The notes under the pieces are model-generated. The model saw only the letters and a program-made list of their open reading frames with translations. It did no database searches and was not told the origin of the DNA. The position numbers were made by a program, and so were the translations under genes. From Atopsyche davidsoni (taxonomy: Eukaryota > Arthropoda > Insecta > Trichoptera > Hydrobiosidae), in NCBI GenBank assembly GCA_022113835.1, contig JAILWY010000009.1, forward strand, positions 19,029,258-19,093,257: 64,000 nt of DNA, given 5' to 3'. Positions 21,868 to 41,264 of this stretch are shown here, piece by piece; the first letter of the stretch is position 1; each line of letters begins with the position of its first letter.

Positions 21868-23808
21868 AACAATATACATTCATTTTAAACATAAACAATT
21901 GTTTTTTTATTTTTAACCTCATATTCATACCATTATTCAAAATATGTATATTATTTATGTTTTCAGCTATTGAAGTAGTAAAAATAATGTACACTTTGCT
22001 TAACTTATAATTTTGCAGTTCATGTGCAGTTCCAGCTATTAGTCGGTTTGGTAATTTTTTCTCGGATTATTACATAGTGTTGGAAAAATTTATTTAAACT
22101 ACAAGATGTTAAAAAAATAATGATAAAGTAAAATGCGAACAACGCTCTTCAGAATTTTCAGTAAAAATCACCTAGTCGAAAGCGGCAGGTACTTTGAAAA
22201 TAGTGCTATATTTTAAAGGTAACTGCCAAATAATTTTTGATACTTGATAAAGAAGCATATTTTGCATTTACATGTTTTATTTTGTTCTTATTGTTTTAAA
22301 GCAAAGATAAGATTAACCAGAATAAAATATATGTCCTTGTGTGTAGAAGGATCTAGAGACCCATTGCACCAATAATAATCAACTTGGAGCCGAAACACTA
22401 TTATTCCGATATGAAATATGTAAAAAACATATATAGAAATTGGCTTTCTGATTCTCACCTTGATGACGTATCGAGAGTAGAATGTAGCAATTATAAACCT
22501 TATTTGTCTAAAATAGTAAACAGTTTGTCTCAATAACAAATATCACACTAATTTTTAAGTAAACCTTTAGATACAATAATGTTTTGTGTTTTATTTATTA
22601 ATATTTTAAATAAAATTCTTTTGTGATTTTTCCACGTGTTTTATTGGTGACCGGTTTCGCCAAGTTTTCATGCTGGCATTATCAAACATGTAGAAAAATC
22701 ACAAAAGTATTTTATTTAAAATATCAAAATGGAAATCCACCGAGTACTCTATGTCAAAAATATTGAATACTTTTTTTATTAGATAGGGAGTAAATGTAAA
22801 ACCAGGTCCACACTAACTAATTTCAAATGGATGGCCTGAAAAAAGGTCATCACCCGGCCAGTATAAACATATGAATATAAACAGGGAAAAAAAGTTAAGT
22901 ATTGCTGAACTACACTATTTTTCAAAGCTCTCTAGACACCAGGCAAAGCCATAAAAAAACAAAATTAAGGGACGCTAGAGGGATTTAAATTACATTGAAT
23001 TTATTTAATAATAATTCGTTGTGAAATAACCAACAATCTCGTATAAGCCAAAAACTGAATATTTGTTATAACAATAATTAATCCTCCGCTGTCAAAACTA
23101 AATAAAATTATAGCAGTGCACCATAATTTACGGTAGCATTTCCTTGCTTTAAAATTGTTTAATCAATTATTAAACGTAGAGAGAATGTCGATTCGCTATG
23201 AAATAATTCTTTGACCAAAAAGTTTACCACTCTTAAACTAGAATTTTATTAATATTTTCATAGACAAAGATTTTTTACTTCAATTGAAAGTTTTTATTGG
23301 TTCAATAAAAACCGCATTCAAATTGAAAATTTCAATTCGAAAAATAATTTGTGCTTGCATAAAAAACAATTTTGATTTATTTAAAAAAAATTTCTTATTA
23401 AAAATTCAGTGATGATAAATCCCCCAAATATTAACAAATTTTGAATATGACGATTATTGCAGGTCTGCACTCGAGTTCGAGTGCCTCGAGTGCGGCCATC
23501 CATACGCGTGGCGCAGCGCCCTGCGGCTTAGCATGTGTCAAGAACGCATACTGTCCAGTTCAGTTGCCGTTTTCTATTTCCTACTAGTCGTTTTCTCTGT
23601 TCTGACATAATCGTCCTTGAAGTGAAACTTGGGTACTTTGAATTTGATATCGTACAAATATTATAAATCATACCATCATAAAGATTGCAATATATTCATA
23701 ATAACTGGTAAGTTTTAAAGCTGAGCGACTTTATGTCACCAAAGTTATTGTAATTAATTAACGCATTGTTGGTTTGTAGCAGCCTTCTTTTGGAATTGTT
23801 TACCCGAA
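21868..23808. other. intergenic between ZAD gene and eIF2B delta; holds MITE copy 7 and a second repeat
   Basis: A two-armed GGTGACCGGTTTCGCC MITE lies at about 22590-22780 (AAATAAAATTCTTTTGTGAT answered by ATCACAAAAGTATTTTATTT). Directly after it, 22790-22890 is related to the repeat that flanks the hAT element at 11.8-12.2 kb, but without the hAT insert. GC-richer sequence at 23460-23640 with an inverted repeat (GCACTCGAG/CTCGAGTGC, 23467-23493) is the probable promoter of the next gene. The remainder is AT-rich without a gene. Confidence 0.6.
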
Positions 23809-31456
<7,648 letters not shown>

Positions 31457-31604
31457 ATACTTAAAATGATAAGTTTACTGTTGGAAATGTGAAACTCCAT
31501 TCTTGTTGTGGACATTGTCTATATAGTACAGCGCGTATTCTAACACCGTTTACATGGCTAAGTATAAAAGGTTTTGAGGAACCCAAACCTCATGTAGAGA
31601 AAAA

Positions 31605-31865
31605 TTAAATACTTTTGACAGAAAGTAGTTGTGTAGGTGGAATTCCATTTGTGTATTTTTTAAATACAGTACTTTTGTGATTTTTCCACATGTTTTAATA
31701 TTTATTGTAGGTGACCGATGACCGGCTTCGCTAGCATGTTACGTTGGCATTATCAGATGAAATTCGTGCCAATAATTCAAATATAATGGTTCGGCGAAAC
31801 CGGTCACTTATAAAATAAAATATGTGAAAAATCACAAAAGTATTTATTTAAAAGAATATTACTTA
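31605..31865. repeat. GGTGACCGGTTTCGCC foldback MITE, copy 8 (two-armed)
   Basis: TACTTTTGACAGAAAGTAGT and GGTGGAATTCCATTTG blocks, a core GTGACCGATGACCGGCTTCG near 31710 and its inverse GGCGAAACCGGTCAC near 31794, then ATCACAAAAGTATTTATTTA. It lies in the 3' flank of EIF2B4, 150 bp past the stop codon. Confidence 0.75.
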
Positions 31866-32538
31866 TGCAGATAGGAAAAGTATTTGTATATCACTCTTAA
31901 CTACTCTGAAAACACTTGCATGTTCAGAATTATCATTCTTCGGACATTTGAGCAGATGTCACATTAATAGTAGTGTTTTGTACTTTTATGTAATGTGAGA
32001 TTTTTTATTTAATTTAAATAATAAAGTACTGTATCCATTTCTGTGTTGAATTATTTATTCATCATTTGTTAGAACGATTGCCATCATTGTGACGAATATG
32101 TTCAACAAAAAAATTCAGCAACTACGTGTATCTTCAAAAAACGCTGCGAAGTTTTGTGTGATGACATGATGAAAATTCCCATGATGGTTTGAAAAGTTTT
32201 GAGATTGAATCTTATTTGTGGGAGGTGCCCTCAGAAAGCTGAATATATGAACTTGAAAAATTGACCCACCTGTTGCTCCTATAGTAATCAGCTACTGCAC
32301 TACCTGTTACTACTCTAAAAAGAACCAGTCAAGGTAGCATTTCTTTTTTTCAGTAGATATTTAAATAATAATGAAAAAAAAAATGGAGGTAATGTAATTT
32401 CATTAACATTTTGTTGTTCTCAATTCGAGATGAGGCAAGTTCAAAGGTCAATACAGTTTTAATAATTAACAATGCTGCAATATCAACTCACTTAATTTTA
32501 TAACAGAGAGAATTCCAATGAAGAAAAGAAAAGAAGTA
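31866..32538. other. AT-rich intergenic DNA
   Basis: No gene recognised. An AATAAA-type signal near 32020 could serve EIF2B4 transcripts that read through the MITE. Confidence 0.4.
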
Positions 32539-32904
32539 CAGTAAAACCTCAAAAAAGATTAAAAACGTCCTGTTAATATTATACATGCCTAAATTCAAGT
32601 GTCGCTGCATGTAAACAATTCAACTATATTATATGCATTTTCGTAATTTCCAAGAGTTGAATATAAAAAAACAGCAAACTTCCAAAGAGCAAACAAAACT
32701 TAATTCTTTTTTTGTGGGATTACCGAAAGCAAGCGGAGTCGATATCAAACAGCAATGTCACTTCACGATGAGTGTACGAAGACAATTAAATAAAATTTTG
32801 TTTGTGTTTTGTATTTATATCTAAATAGTGTATTATCAAAAAAAAATATTGGTTTATTTCGGACACCCTCTCCCCCCCCAATTAGTTATATCGAGGTTTT
32901 ACTG
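32539..32904. mobile_element. pogo/Tigger-type MITE with TA target duplication
   Basis: Starts CAGTAAAACCTC and ends GAGGTTTTACTG, flanked by TA on both sides (32537-32538, 32905-32906). CAGTAAAACCTCGATATAAC-type ends are characteristic of pogo/Tigger elements. The 366-bp interior is non-coding and is shared with 41385-41665 (CGATATCAAACAGCAA, TTTTGTTTGTGTTTTGTAT). Confidence 0.75.
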
Positions 32905-33251
32905 TATTGCATTTTTAATATGATGAAAACCACTATGTTGTCGATTTATTTGAATTTGATCTTTGTGTGACAATTAATTCTAATGAATCATCATCATATA
33001 TATAACTTATTTAATATGTATAAAACAATATTTTTAATGAGCAGAGGATTTTATAATGAATGAAGTCCGCAATTTTCAGATATTTATATAAATAAATGAA
33101 TACAAGGTGTGGTATTAAAAGAGTTCCAGCTTTCGAAGATACTATTTATTGATCACAGATGATATATCGTCGACAGTCTGTTGATAGTTAAAATTTATTG
33201 AATGGAGCCACATGTGAGAATGTCATTCCTATCATAAAAAGGTTTTTTTTA
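32905..33251. other. AT-rich 3' flank of ribophorin I
   Basis: No gene. Probably includes the 3'UTR of the minus-strand ribophorin I gene; minus-strand poly(A)-signal-like words occur near 33090-33200. Confidence 0.4.
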
Positions 33252-34649
33252 TTACTCCTTGTGACTTTCATCTTTGTGAATGGAGAAGTCCAACCGTACA
33301 TAAATGATAACACACAAGAAGAGAAGATATAAAAACACGACAACTAAGAGAGGCTCCTGCAGCATGAGTAGACGGGGGAAAGTATATCGCAGCTGGAAAT
33401 CTTGAATGTGGTTCTCTACTAAGTTTCGCTTGCTGAATGTCACCGTTGGGCGACCTGTAGTGTCCAGATATGTAAAGTGCAATGAATCAGGTCCGCGGGC
33501 TACAGGGTAGGGCGGTGACAACTTTATGTCCGTGCAACCCTCAGGAAGGATGATACGTGTGGTCACTTCATCTACCACCATATCATCGTAGATGTGGTCT
33601 ACGAAACGCATCTTCAGCAAATAACGGTCTCCTGAATGGTACAAGTACTCGTAGCTAGGCACATCGTAGCCGAGAGTGTAGTGAGTTTTCCAGCCGCCGA
33701 AAAGAGGAAATCGTGGGCGCAGGTCAAGCTCCACTGCATCTTTCTTGGTCCGAAGATGTGAGGTAGAAATGTTGCCATTGGTGTCGCGGTAGTACACGCC
33801 CGTAGCGGCTGCAGGTAAAAGAGTCCGATAAGATTTGACACTGGCCTGGCCACTGCTGGAATCTTGTTGATAATCATAACGAGAAAAGGACCCCTTGAGA
33901 AGAGCACCCGAATGATACATGTCGACGGTTTCCTCAACGGCAATATTGCCCCAGTGCGAAACTTCGATGAGGCGTTCAATCTTAGTGACGGTCAGAAAAG
34001 GTGAATTGTTTTCATAGTGAACGTTGAGTGTGTCCACCGAGAAAGGAGGAACACTCTCGTAAGGTCCGTAGTTGATTGCGGAATCGGACTGACTGAACGG
34101 TTTCAGTTTTGAGTAGCTCTCGACATTTTTTGTGTTAAGAATCAGGAAAGTTTTCTGAGTCTCAGTCGGGTATGGCGTGTAGAAATAGTGATTGCCGTTG
34201 TACTTGACGAGCTGTCTTTCCTTCTGCGCGATACTGGAAGGATACGGCACGAGGGCTTTCGAGTATACGGTGTCGATTTGATAGATAGAGCTCTTTCCGG
34301 GTTGCAAAGGTTCTCTGAAATCGACTCTCCAGAATTTATCGTCCGGTTTTTCTCGAACGGACGTTTCCGATATGCGAACGTCACGCTTTCCGGCGTCCTT
34401 GGCGGCAATAAATGCCAACTTATCTTTAGAGGAAGAGCACACCGCCACAAGGAAACTTTTTAACGGAATTTTACCGGCGTTTTCCAATGTAACCTTTGCA
34501 GAAATTTTGACAAGCTGAGTCGATAGATCGATCGATCTCTCGACATTTTTATTTATAAGATCGTTATTAATTACATCGACGTTGATTCCGTTAGCGCAGA
34601 TCACCGCCCACAAAAAACATAAAAAAAGAGTTAGTTTTATTTTCCCCAT
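33252..34649 (-). CDS. RPN1: ribophorin I, oligosaccharyltransferase subunit (OST1), 465 aa, single exon
   Basis: Ribophorin I is a type I ER membrane subunit of the oligosaccharyltransferase that presents nascent proteins for N-glycosylation. The frame is intact. It has an N-terminal signal peptide (KIKLTLFLCFLWAVICANG), a luminal domain with family patterns (YSKALVPYPSSIAQKERQLV, EVSHWGNIAVEETVDMYHSG, PRFPLFGGWKTHYTLGYDVP, LLKMRFVDHIYDDMVVDEVT) and one transmembrane segment near residues 430-451 followed by IYVRLDFSIHKD. It stops about 14 residues after the membrane, so the roughly 150-residue cytosolic tail of the mammalian protein (about 607 aa) is absent; I believe other insects are similarly short. 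No introns are evident; upstream GC content is ordinary. Confidence 0.93.
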   Translation of the reverse strand: MGKIKLTLFLCFLWAVICANGINVDVINNDLINKNVERSIDLSTQLVKISAKVTLENAGKIPLKSFLVAVCSSSKDKLAFIAAKDAGKRDVRISETSVREKPDDKFWRVDFREPLQPGKSSIYQIDTVYSKALVPYPSSIAQKERQLVKYNGNHYFYTPYPTETQKTFLILNTKNVESYSKLKPFSQSDSAINYGPYESVPPFSVDTLNVHYENNSPFLTVTKIERLIEVSHWGNIAVEETVDMYHSGALLKGSFSRYDYQQDSSSGQASVKSYRTLLPAAATGVYYRDTNGNISTSHLRTKKDAVELDLRPRFPLFGGWKTHYTLGYDVPSYEYLYHSGDRYLLKMRFVDHIYDDMVVDEVTTRIILPEGCTDIKLSPPYPVARGPDSLHFTYLDTTGRPTVTFSKRNLVENHIQDFQLRYTFPRLLMLQEPLLVVVFLYLLFLCVIIYVRLDFSIHKDESHKE

Positions 34650-35227
34650 TGCCGAAAACAGTACGATGACAGTTGATGCGATTCCACACGAGCGATTGAC
34701 ACGCAGACGGATATTACGATGACGCTATGAACTACAGCACTACCACCACCACCGCCTCGAGCACTGCCAACTACCAAACATGCACTACTACCAACCTGCA
34801 AAATTATTTGCACATTTCATAAGCTCGCACACAGCATGAATGAACTTGGCATATTTTTTTATATGCTGCAAGAATAACAAAATAGCAATTGAATTAAAGT
34901 TTTATAAAATTCATTACGCCGAGGTCGTCACGTTTAATTTTTTTTTGTTTACCTTGCTTTTTGAGTTTGCGCTTTAGATAACATGCAGTGGTACAAATCT
35001 ATAAATAACAAAAATTAGGACTACATTCACTTTAATATTTTTAAGTTGAGATTTTTAGTGGGCATGAACCTGACCTATCAGATCAGACCGAGAGTCGAGC
35101 TATCTTTTCAATCATTGAACAGATGATTTGATTGGCATTGACTGGCGTAAACAATTTTTCGGAATATTGGCATATAAAGGCATAGACGGACTTCTGTACG
35201 TCTCGTCTCTCTACTTTCTTTTTATTT
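34650..35227. other. intergenic 5' flank of ribophorin I
   Basis: A short ACCACCACC-like patch near 34740 lies just upstream of the start codon, then AT-rich DNA. No gene or repeat end recognised. Confidence 0.4.
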
Positions 35228-35520
35228 AGATCATAGGCTCCCAACCTTTTATTGACCACCGCCCCCTTGACAAGAAAAAAAATTCTAATCCCTTAGCACA
35301 AAATAACAGATATAATTTTTTTTTTGTATATTATTTATTGCTGCCCAGGTAAATAAAAATGTTTTTCGAGTTTTTTTGATAATTTTCTCGTCTTTTCTGT
35401 GAAAAATCTACTGCACAAATCAAAAATATTTAAATGCAAAAAGTTCATTAATTTTCCCCTGGACCCGCCACCGCCCCCTTGGAAAGTTCCAGCGCCCACT
35501 GGGGGGCGGTACCGTACCGG
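35228..35520. mobile_element. right-truncated copy of the non-autonomous hAT element
   Basis: Starts CATAGGCTCCCAACCTTTTA and follows 11804-12095 through ACTGGGGGGCGGTACCG, but lacks the terminal CCGCCACCCATG. No target duplication is therefore found. Confidence 0.8.
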
Positions 35521-36057
35521 TAAAAATTGACCAAAATAAAATTATATGTAAAAATGAAGACATTTTCGTTTCCTAATGAATGTTTCAGGCTTAAAACGAT
35601 ATCCAGATATCAATAGTGTATACTAGGGACAAAACTATAAATAAAAGTTTCTTTAAATTAAATATTAGATATCAAAATAAAAGATGAAATGATGTAACTG
35701 ATACTGTAAAACAACACATTTCTTGATGTTGACTAAAAATAATATCAAAAATAATAAAACAACATATCAAAAAATAAGTATTTGCTATTAAAAACAAGAT
35801 ACAAAATGCTCATGAAATGGCAGGTAACTTTAAGATTACAGCATAACGGGGTCGCGTAAAGCGGGGTATTACTGTAATGGCCTTAAGAAAATTGTTGAAG
35901 AAATTGTGTCAGGTCGATGATTATTAGATTGGCCAAGAAACAAGCGACAGGTAAAAGAGAGATGTATTGTAAGTAATTCGGTGAATTAACACCGGGCGTG
36001 TTACTACATATGCGCACGTACTGCAGGTAATGTATCCCAGTAGGTCACATATAATAT
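35521..36057. other. AT-rich DNA with a Tigger-like terminal fragment
   Basis: TCGCGTAAAGCGGGGTATTACTG at about 35851-35873 resembles the end of a pogo/Tigger family; the same end recurs near 41190-41220. No gene. The right end probably contains the DHX36 3'UTR. Confidence 0.45.
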
Positions 36058-39000
36058 TTATCCAGAGTCTTCACTGACGGGGTCCGGGTTATCTTCTGAG
36101 GTGATAAGTTCAATGATAGCCCTGGAACAGACCAAATAGACAGATGGACGGTTTGTCGAGATTTGCAAAAAAAAAAAAAAACAATTATCAGGATATATAA
36201 CACTATTTACGTGAGGAGATGTCCTTCGGAGGCATCCCAATCCACAGGTGCAGGCTTAGAAAGTTTATTTTGAAGGAGAACTAGTAAGGCTGCACGCAGT
36301 CGTTGCACTAAAAAGGCTGCCTCGTGGGAGCATCGCCAACGCCCCCCTCCTCCACTCACTACTGTTCCTTCAACTCCTTCTACCCGCAAGACTGAAAAGT
36401 TATCTCCAAAGAATAACAAAGGGAAAGTGTGAGCAGGAGAAATGTCATGAAGAAAGATCTGTGTTGAGCGTTGGCACAAACGGTATACGAGATGTGGTGC
36501 CGGTCCGCGTGCATCACAATTAACACTGCTAGGGTGGATGATTACACGCCCATGCTCCCGAGTATTAATCAGACGCCTGTTCCGTCCTCTGTAAATGAAA
36601 AACAAACACTGATTATTTATTCTTTATATTTCTTCCTACGGTGGTTGTCAGTTTTAGGAGATAAATTGTAAGAGTTTCAGTGTCGTACCATAAAAAAAGA
36701 GATCACTTTGTTTAGTGTGACAAAATATATATTTTAACGTTTTATATGTGAAACTGGAATGAAACAAGTTGTCTGTGAAAGATTTTCAGGTATATAATTG
36801 TTTAGTGAAATAACAATGATGGGAAATACTTGAATTTTATTTATAAGATATAGCCGGGATTCAAACTCTTTGTGATCTGTATGTAACCATTGTTGTTCCG
36901 AACCAAAGTGATACAACAGAATGTTTAAAAAGTGTTACATATTTAATAAATTTGGAACCGATCCCATTGAATTTGTATTAGAATAATTGATTCCTTATAC
37001 GGCTTTTCGCTTAGCGGCCAAGTTTCGTGGAACGTATCTAGGCCGTAAAGCGAGGTGGTATGGGTGTATAATAAAATACTTGAGTGATTTTTCAACATGT
37101 TAATTTTTATTTATCATCAATAAAAATTAACTTGTGGAAAAATCACTGAAGTATTTTATTATATTTAAAATATTAAAATGGAATTCCACCAGTAACTCTG
37201 TAAAAAACATTGATTATTTAGATAAGAATTTGATGACTTGCAATCAATCATTTGTTATTTTTATAAAGTACAAAATAGAGAAGATAGAACAAATAAATGA
37301 AAGTGAGAACAAGGTGAAACAATCGATTACAAAAATTCATTATAATGATATATCATGAATAAATATGCGCAGTGATCATTAAATAAACCAGTATGTGCGC
37401 CAACAAATGTTTGAAAAAATTGTCAGCTATTTTCAAGCGATTCGGATAAAAAAATTAACTATAAAAATTGCTAGAAAAGTAGACACTTATCATTCATCAG
37501 TGCCAAAATTAACTATTCCTATACTTCCATTCACTCACCTGCAAGTGGCCACATTGGGAAAGAGGCCCGCTACAATCAGAGCCTTGAGTAGACTCGTGTT
37601 GTTAGAGTGGCGGTTGGCAGCTGGCAAATCGGGTCCTCGTGCAGCCAGAAAGTGTGCGCCGTACAGAAGAGAACCAAATTGCAAGCGCATGTCACGCAGC
37701 ATTTGCATGGTACGCTGGCTCAGGAAGTGTTCATGACAGAAACGGCTCGCCGCTTCTCCACTCAGAGCCTCCCAGCGCCGCTGGGCTTCGGCAGCCGCCA
37801 GCTGGTCAGAGCCGTGGCCACCGGCCAGTCGTTGTCGCACTGCCCGCACTTCAGACTCTTTCCCTGAAGAGTCACACATACACACACATATTTTCAGCGT
37901 TTTTACGGTTGAAAAAAACTAAATCACATTCATGGTAATAAAACGCTAAATGAAACAATTTGTTTGAATATCTCTAACATGAACAACTAGAGTGTAACTC
38001 GCTAAAAATTTTACCGGTTTAATTTGAAGATAGGTTTTTTCTTGTCACAAATGAATTAAGGTGACAAACCTTGGTGACTATTATGTAATTGGGTTTGAAA
38101 ATGTTAGTTAAAATAATTTACGAAAATAAATATAAAAATTTAATTGCACAATTCATTGGGCAGGATGAAGGAGAATGTTTTTTGTAAATTGATTTATTGC
38201 AGAACAATTCACTATATACCTATAGAATGGGCGCTATGAAGGTGACACTATTTAAATTTAAGGTAGAGTGTGAGGCTACATGGGATCTCAGAGAAGTGAT
38301 TCATGTAATGCATATCACAAGAGTTGTCTTGGTAAAGTCATCTTTACCAAGAGACTTGTTGATGCGGAGGCGGTATGAAGCCGAATTGTCAAAAGGGTAC
38401 AAACATTAATACAATGTGTCTGTCTGAAGAAAACTCACCAATAGGCATTAGAAAGGGGTCTTTGAAGGCTGTGACGGCAGCCACGGCGGTAGCCGGAGCG
38501 GTGGCCGATAGCAGTGCCGCCAGTAGTAACATACGCGCCGCACCCGGTGCCACCGGTAGTCGTGCCACGTGCACGCCCAAAGGCGTAAGGCGCTGCTGTT
38601 CATCTAGCACCTCCATCCTGCACACATCCGACTGTACTACAACAATTGACAACACAATAGTAAGTGGTGCAATTAATTGAATAAAATTATTAGTACGCAC
38701 CTGGTAAGTAGCTCCACGGCATTGACAACGGCTACAGGGTCAGGTGGATCCAACAATGTGGCCAAGAAGGTGGGCGCAGGTACCAGACGCAGCAACATGG
38801 ACGCCAGTAGAGGTTCATGCAACGGTGATCGTAAGACTTCTGCTTCAGGTCGTGCCTTCAGTCGAAGCAGTCGCGCTTTGGTGTAGAGACGCCACACTTC
38901 ACCCTCCTGCACTCTTCCAGCTCTACCTCGCCTGGTGAAAATAATGTACTAAATCACTCACCAGTGACTGGTATTGTGCATACTCATTATATTTACTAGA

Positions 39001-41231
39001 GAAGAAAATACAAAATATTGTACTTTCACAATAATATAAGAATATGATTAAGCAAATAACATCAAGAGTCTCTAGTATATATGTATATATATTATATATA
39101 CATTTAGGTGGACCTGGTGAAAAATTATATTTAAGAGTATTTATCAATTTTCGAAATACTTATTTTGAAAAAAGATTAAAATAGGTATCACCATAAATTT
39201 GTATAATTATTTACATGACATGTACAATAAAAATAAAATTTATTAACAATTAAATAATTGTGAATGAACACAGAATGCTGAGATGAGAGTTATATGTATT
39301 TATTTTTAAAAGTTAAGTCTCAAAATTTAATCCCAATATGTTTATTTACAAAGTTAAAATCATAATTGTGAGTTGCACAGATCACAATATACTGTTATCG
39401 TATGATCTTATTTTTCTCTTGAAATTTCCATTATAAATATCCTTTAAATATACTGGGGAAATAGGCCTTGCTGGTAGTTTCACTTTACTTTTGTGACAGT
39501 AATCGTTGAACTTTCCATCTGATGGGTTTCTGCTTGATAATGTAAAGCATTGCAGAATCGACAGGTCACACTAATTAATCCGAAGACAAACGCAGCGTTC
39601 GCTGTGCATCAGTTTCTTTTTGTCTTGAGGTCGATGCGTGTACTCGAATTTTAAGAAGACGCTGCTCACGTTTTCCTTCCAACTCATTGCTTGACATTTA
39701 TGTCACATTTCGTGTCACAAACAACGCATCACTTTTCACTGCACTGTTCTTTATTTGATGCAGTCTTTATCACGTTCAATTGTGAAATTCTTGTTGAATT
39801 ACGTTTTCTGTGCGTAGACGGTGTTATTTTGAGTTATTAAGGGTCTAGGTTCCATAATCGAGTTTTTTTTTATCATTTTCTAGTCCGTTTTGCGAAAAAT
39901 CGACTGCACCAATCAATAAGATTTAAATGTAAAAAGTTTGGTACATCCCTTCTTCTGAACACAATATATTTTTATTTCTTATAAATATACTATTAATATG
40001 ATAAATATGTGTTTTTCCGATTAAAATGTAGGAATTTGGAGATTCGTCTGGTACATTTTCCAAGAATCCTAAACATTTAAAAGTCTTTTTTTCAATTGGA
40101 ATTAAAAGATTAAATATAAACCATGTGCGTCTTTTGGTTTTGAAAAGTCGTCATTTTAACCAATTTTTCAACATATTTAAGATTTTATTTTACCCTAAAA
40201 ATGGACGTTAATTAAATAATAAAAATTAGATAAATATAATTTATAGTTTTTTCAATACTGTGTAAAAAAATCAACTTTCGATATAGCAAAATAAATTGAC
40301 AATTAAATTAATTAAATGACACGATTTCGCCAGGTAATGGACTGCCCTCTGGTGTGCCAACCAGACACCAGAGACAGCCCAATCGTGTCATTTTTTAAAA
40401 TAATATGGCGCACATGGTTTATATTTAATCTTTTAATTTCAATTTAAAAAAAAACTTTTAAATGTTTAGGACTCTTGTAAAATGGACCAGATGAATCTCC
40501 AAATTCCTACAATTCAATCGGAAAAAAAAAATTATCTTAATCATTTCGATATAGAAAAATAAAGTGACAATTAAATGACACGATTTCGCCAGGTAATGCA
40601 CTGACTGTTGTGTCCGGTTGGACACCAGAGGCAATTAAATGGCTGGGAGCAACTGCCTTAATGATGTGGTTCTTAATTTCTAATGCAATTTCGATAAAAA
40701 AAATAGAGATGGCACTTGTGTCAAACTGACAAACTGGAAATTAATTTTTTTGTAAAAGTTCTAAATTTGAAATTCTTGCGGTGAAGAACTGAATCATATA
40801 ATTCGTACATATTGAAATTCGCTAAAGCATATTTTATAGTTTATGAATGAAAATATTATCCTATCGTCTTGAAATTCGGCACATAGCTGCGGAAAAATTT
40901 ACTTAACTTATGTGCAAAAAATCAGCGTTGTATCTTTTAAGATATTCTATAGAAAACCAAAAATCGAAACATACACACATACACACAATGGCTATTATAT
41001 ATATTAGAAGATTTTATTTTTCAGTAAAAATAACATGTAATACTGCATAAAGTGTTTTTAGAATTAAAGTGATTGATTCAAATGGTTCGTATTTTTTTGT
41101 ATTAAGTTTTGATTATGTATGTATGTATGTATGTTTAATCTTAAACCCCGATATACGCGAATTTCACTTAACACGATTTTTTCCGGAGCGTATCCCTCGC
41201 GTAAAGCAGGGTATTACTGTATATATACATA

Positions 41232-41264
<33 letters not shown>

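Noticed and set aside
33252..34649. Ribophorin I as a processed retrocopy because it is intronless
   Set aside because: The frame is intact with a normal signal peptide and membrane segment, no poly(A) tract follows and no flanking duplication was seen; a single-exon functional gene is simpler.
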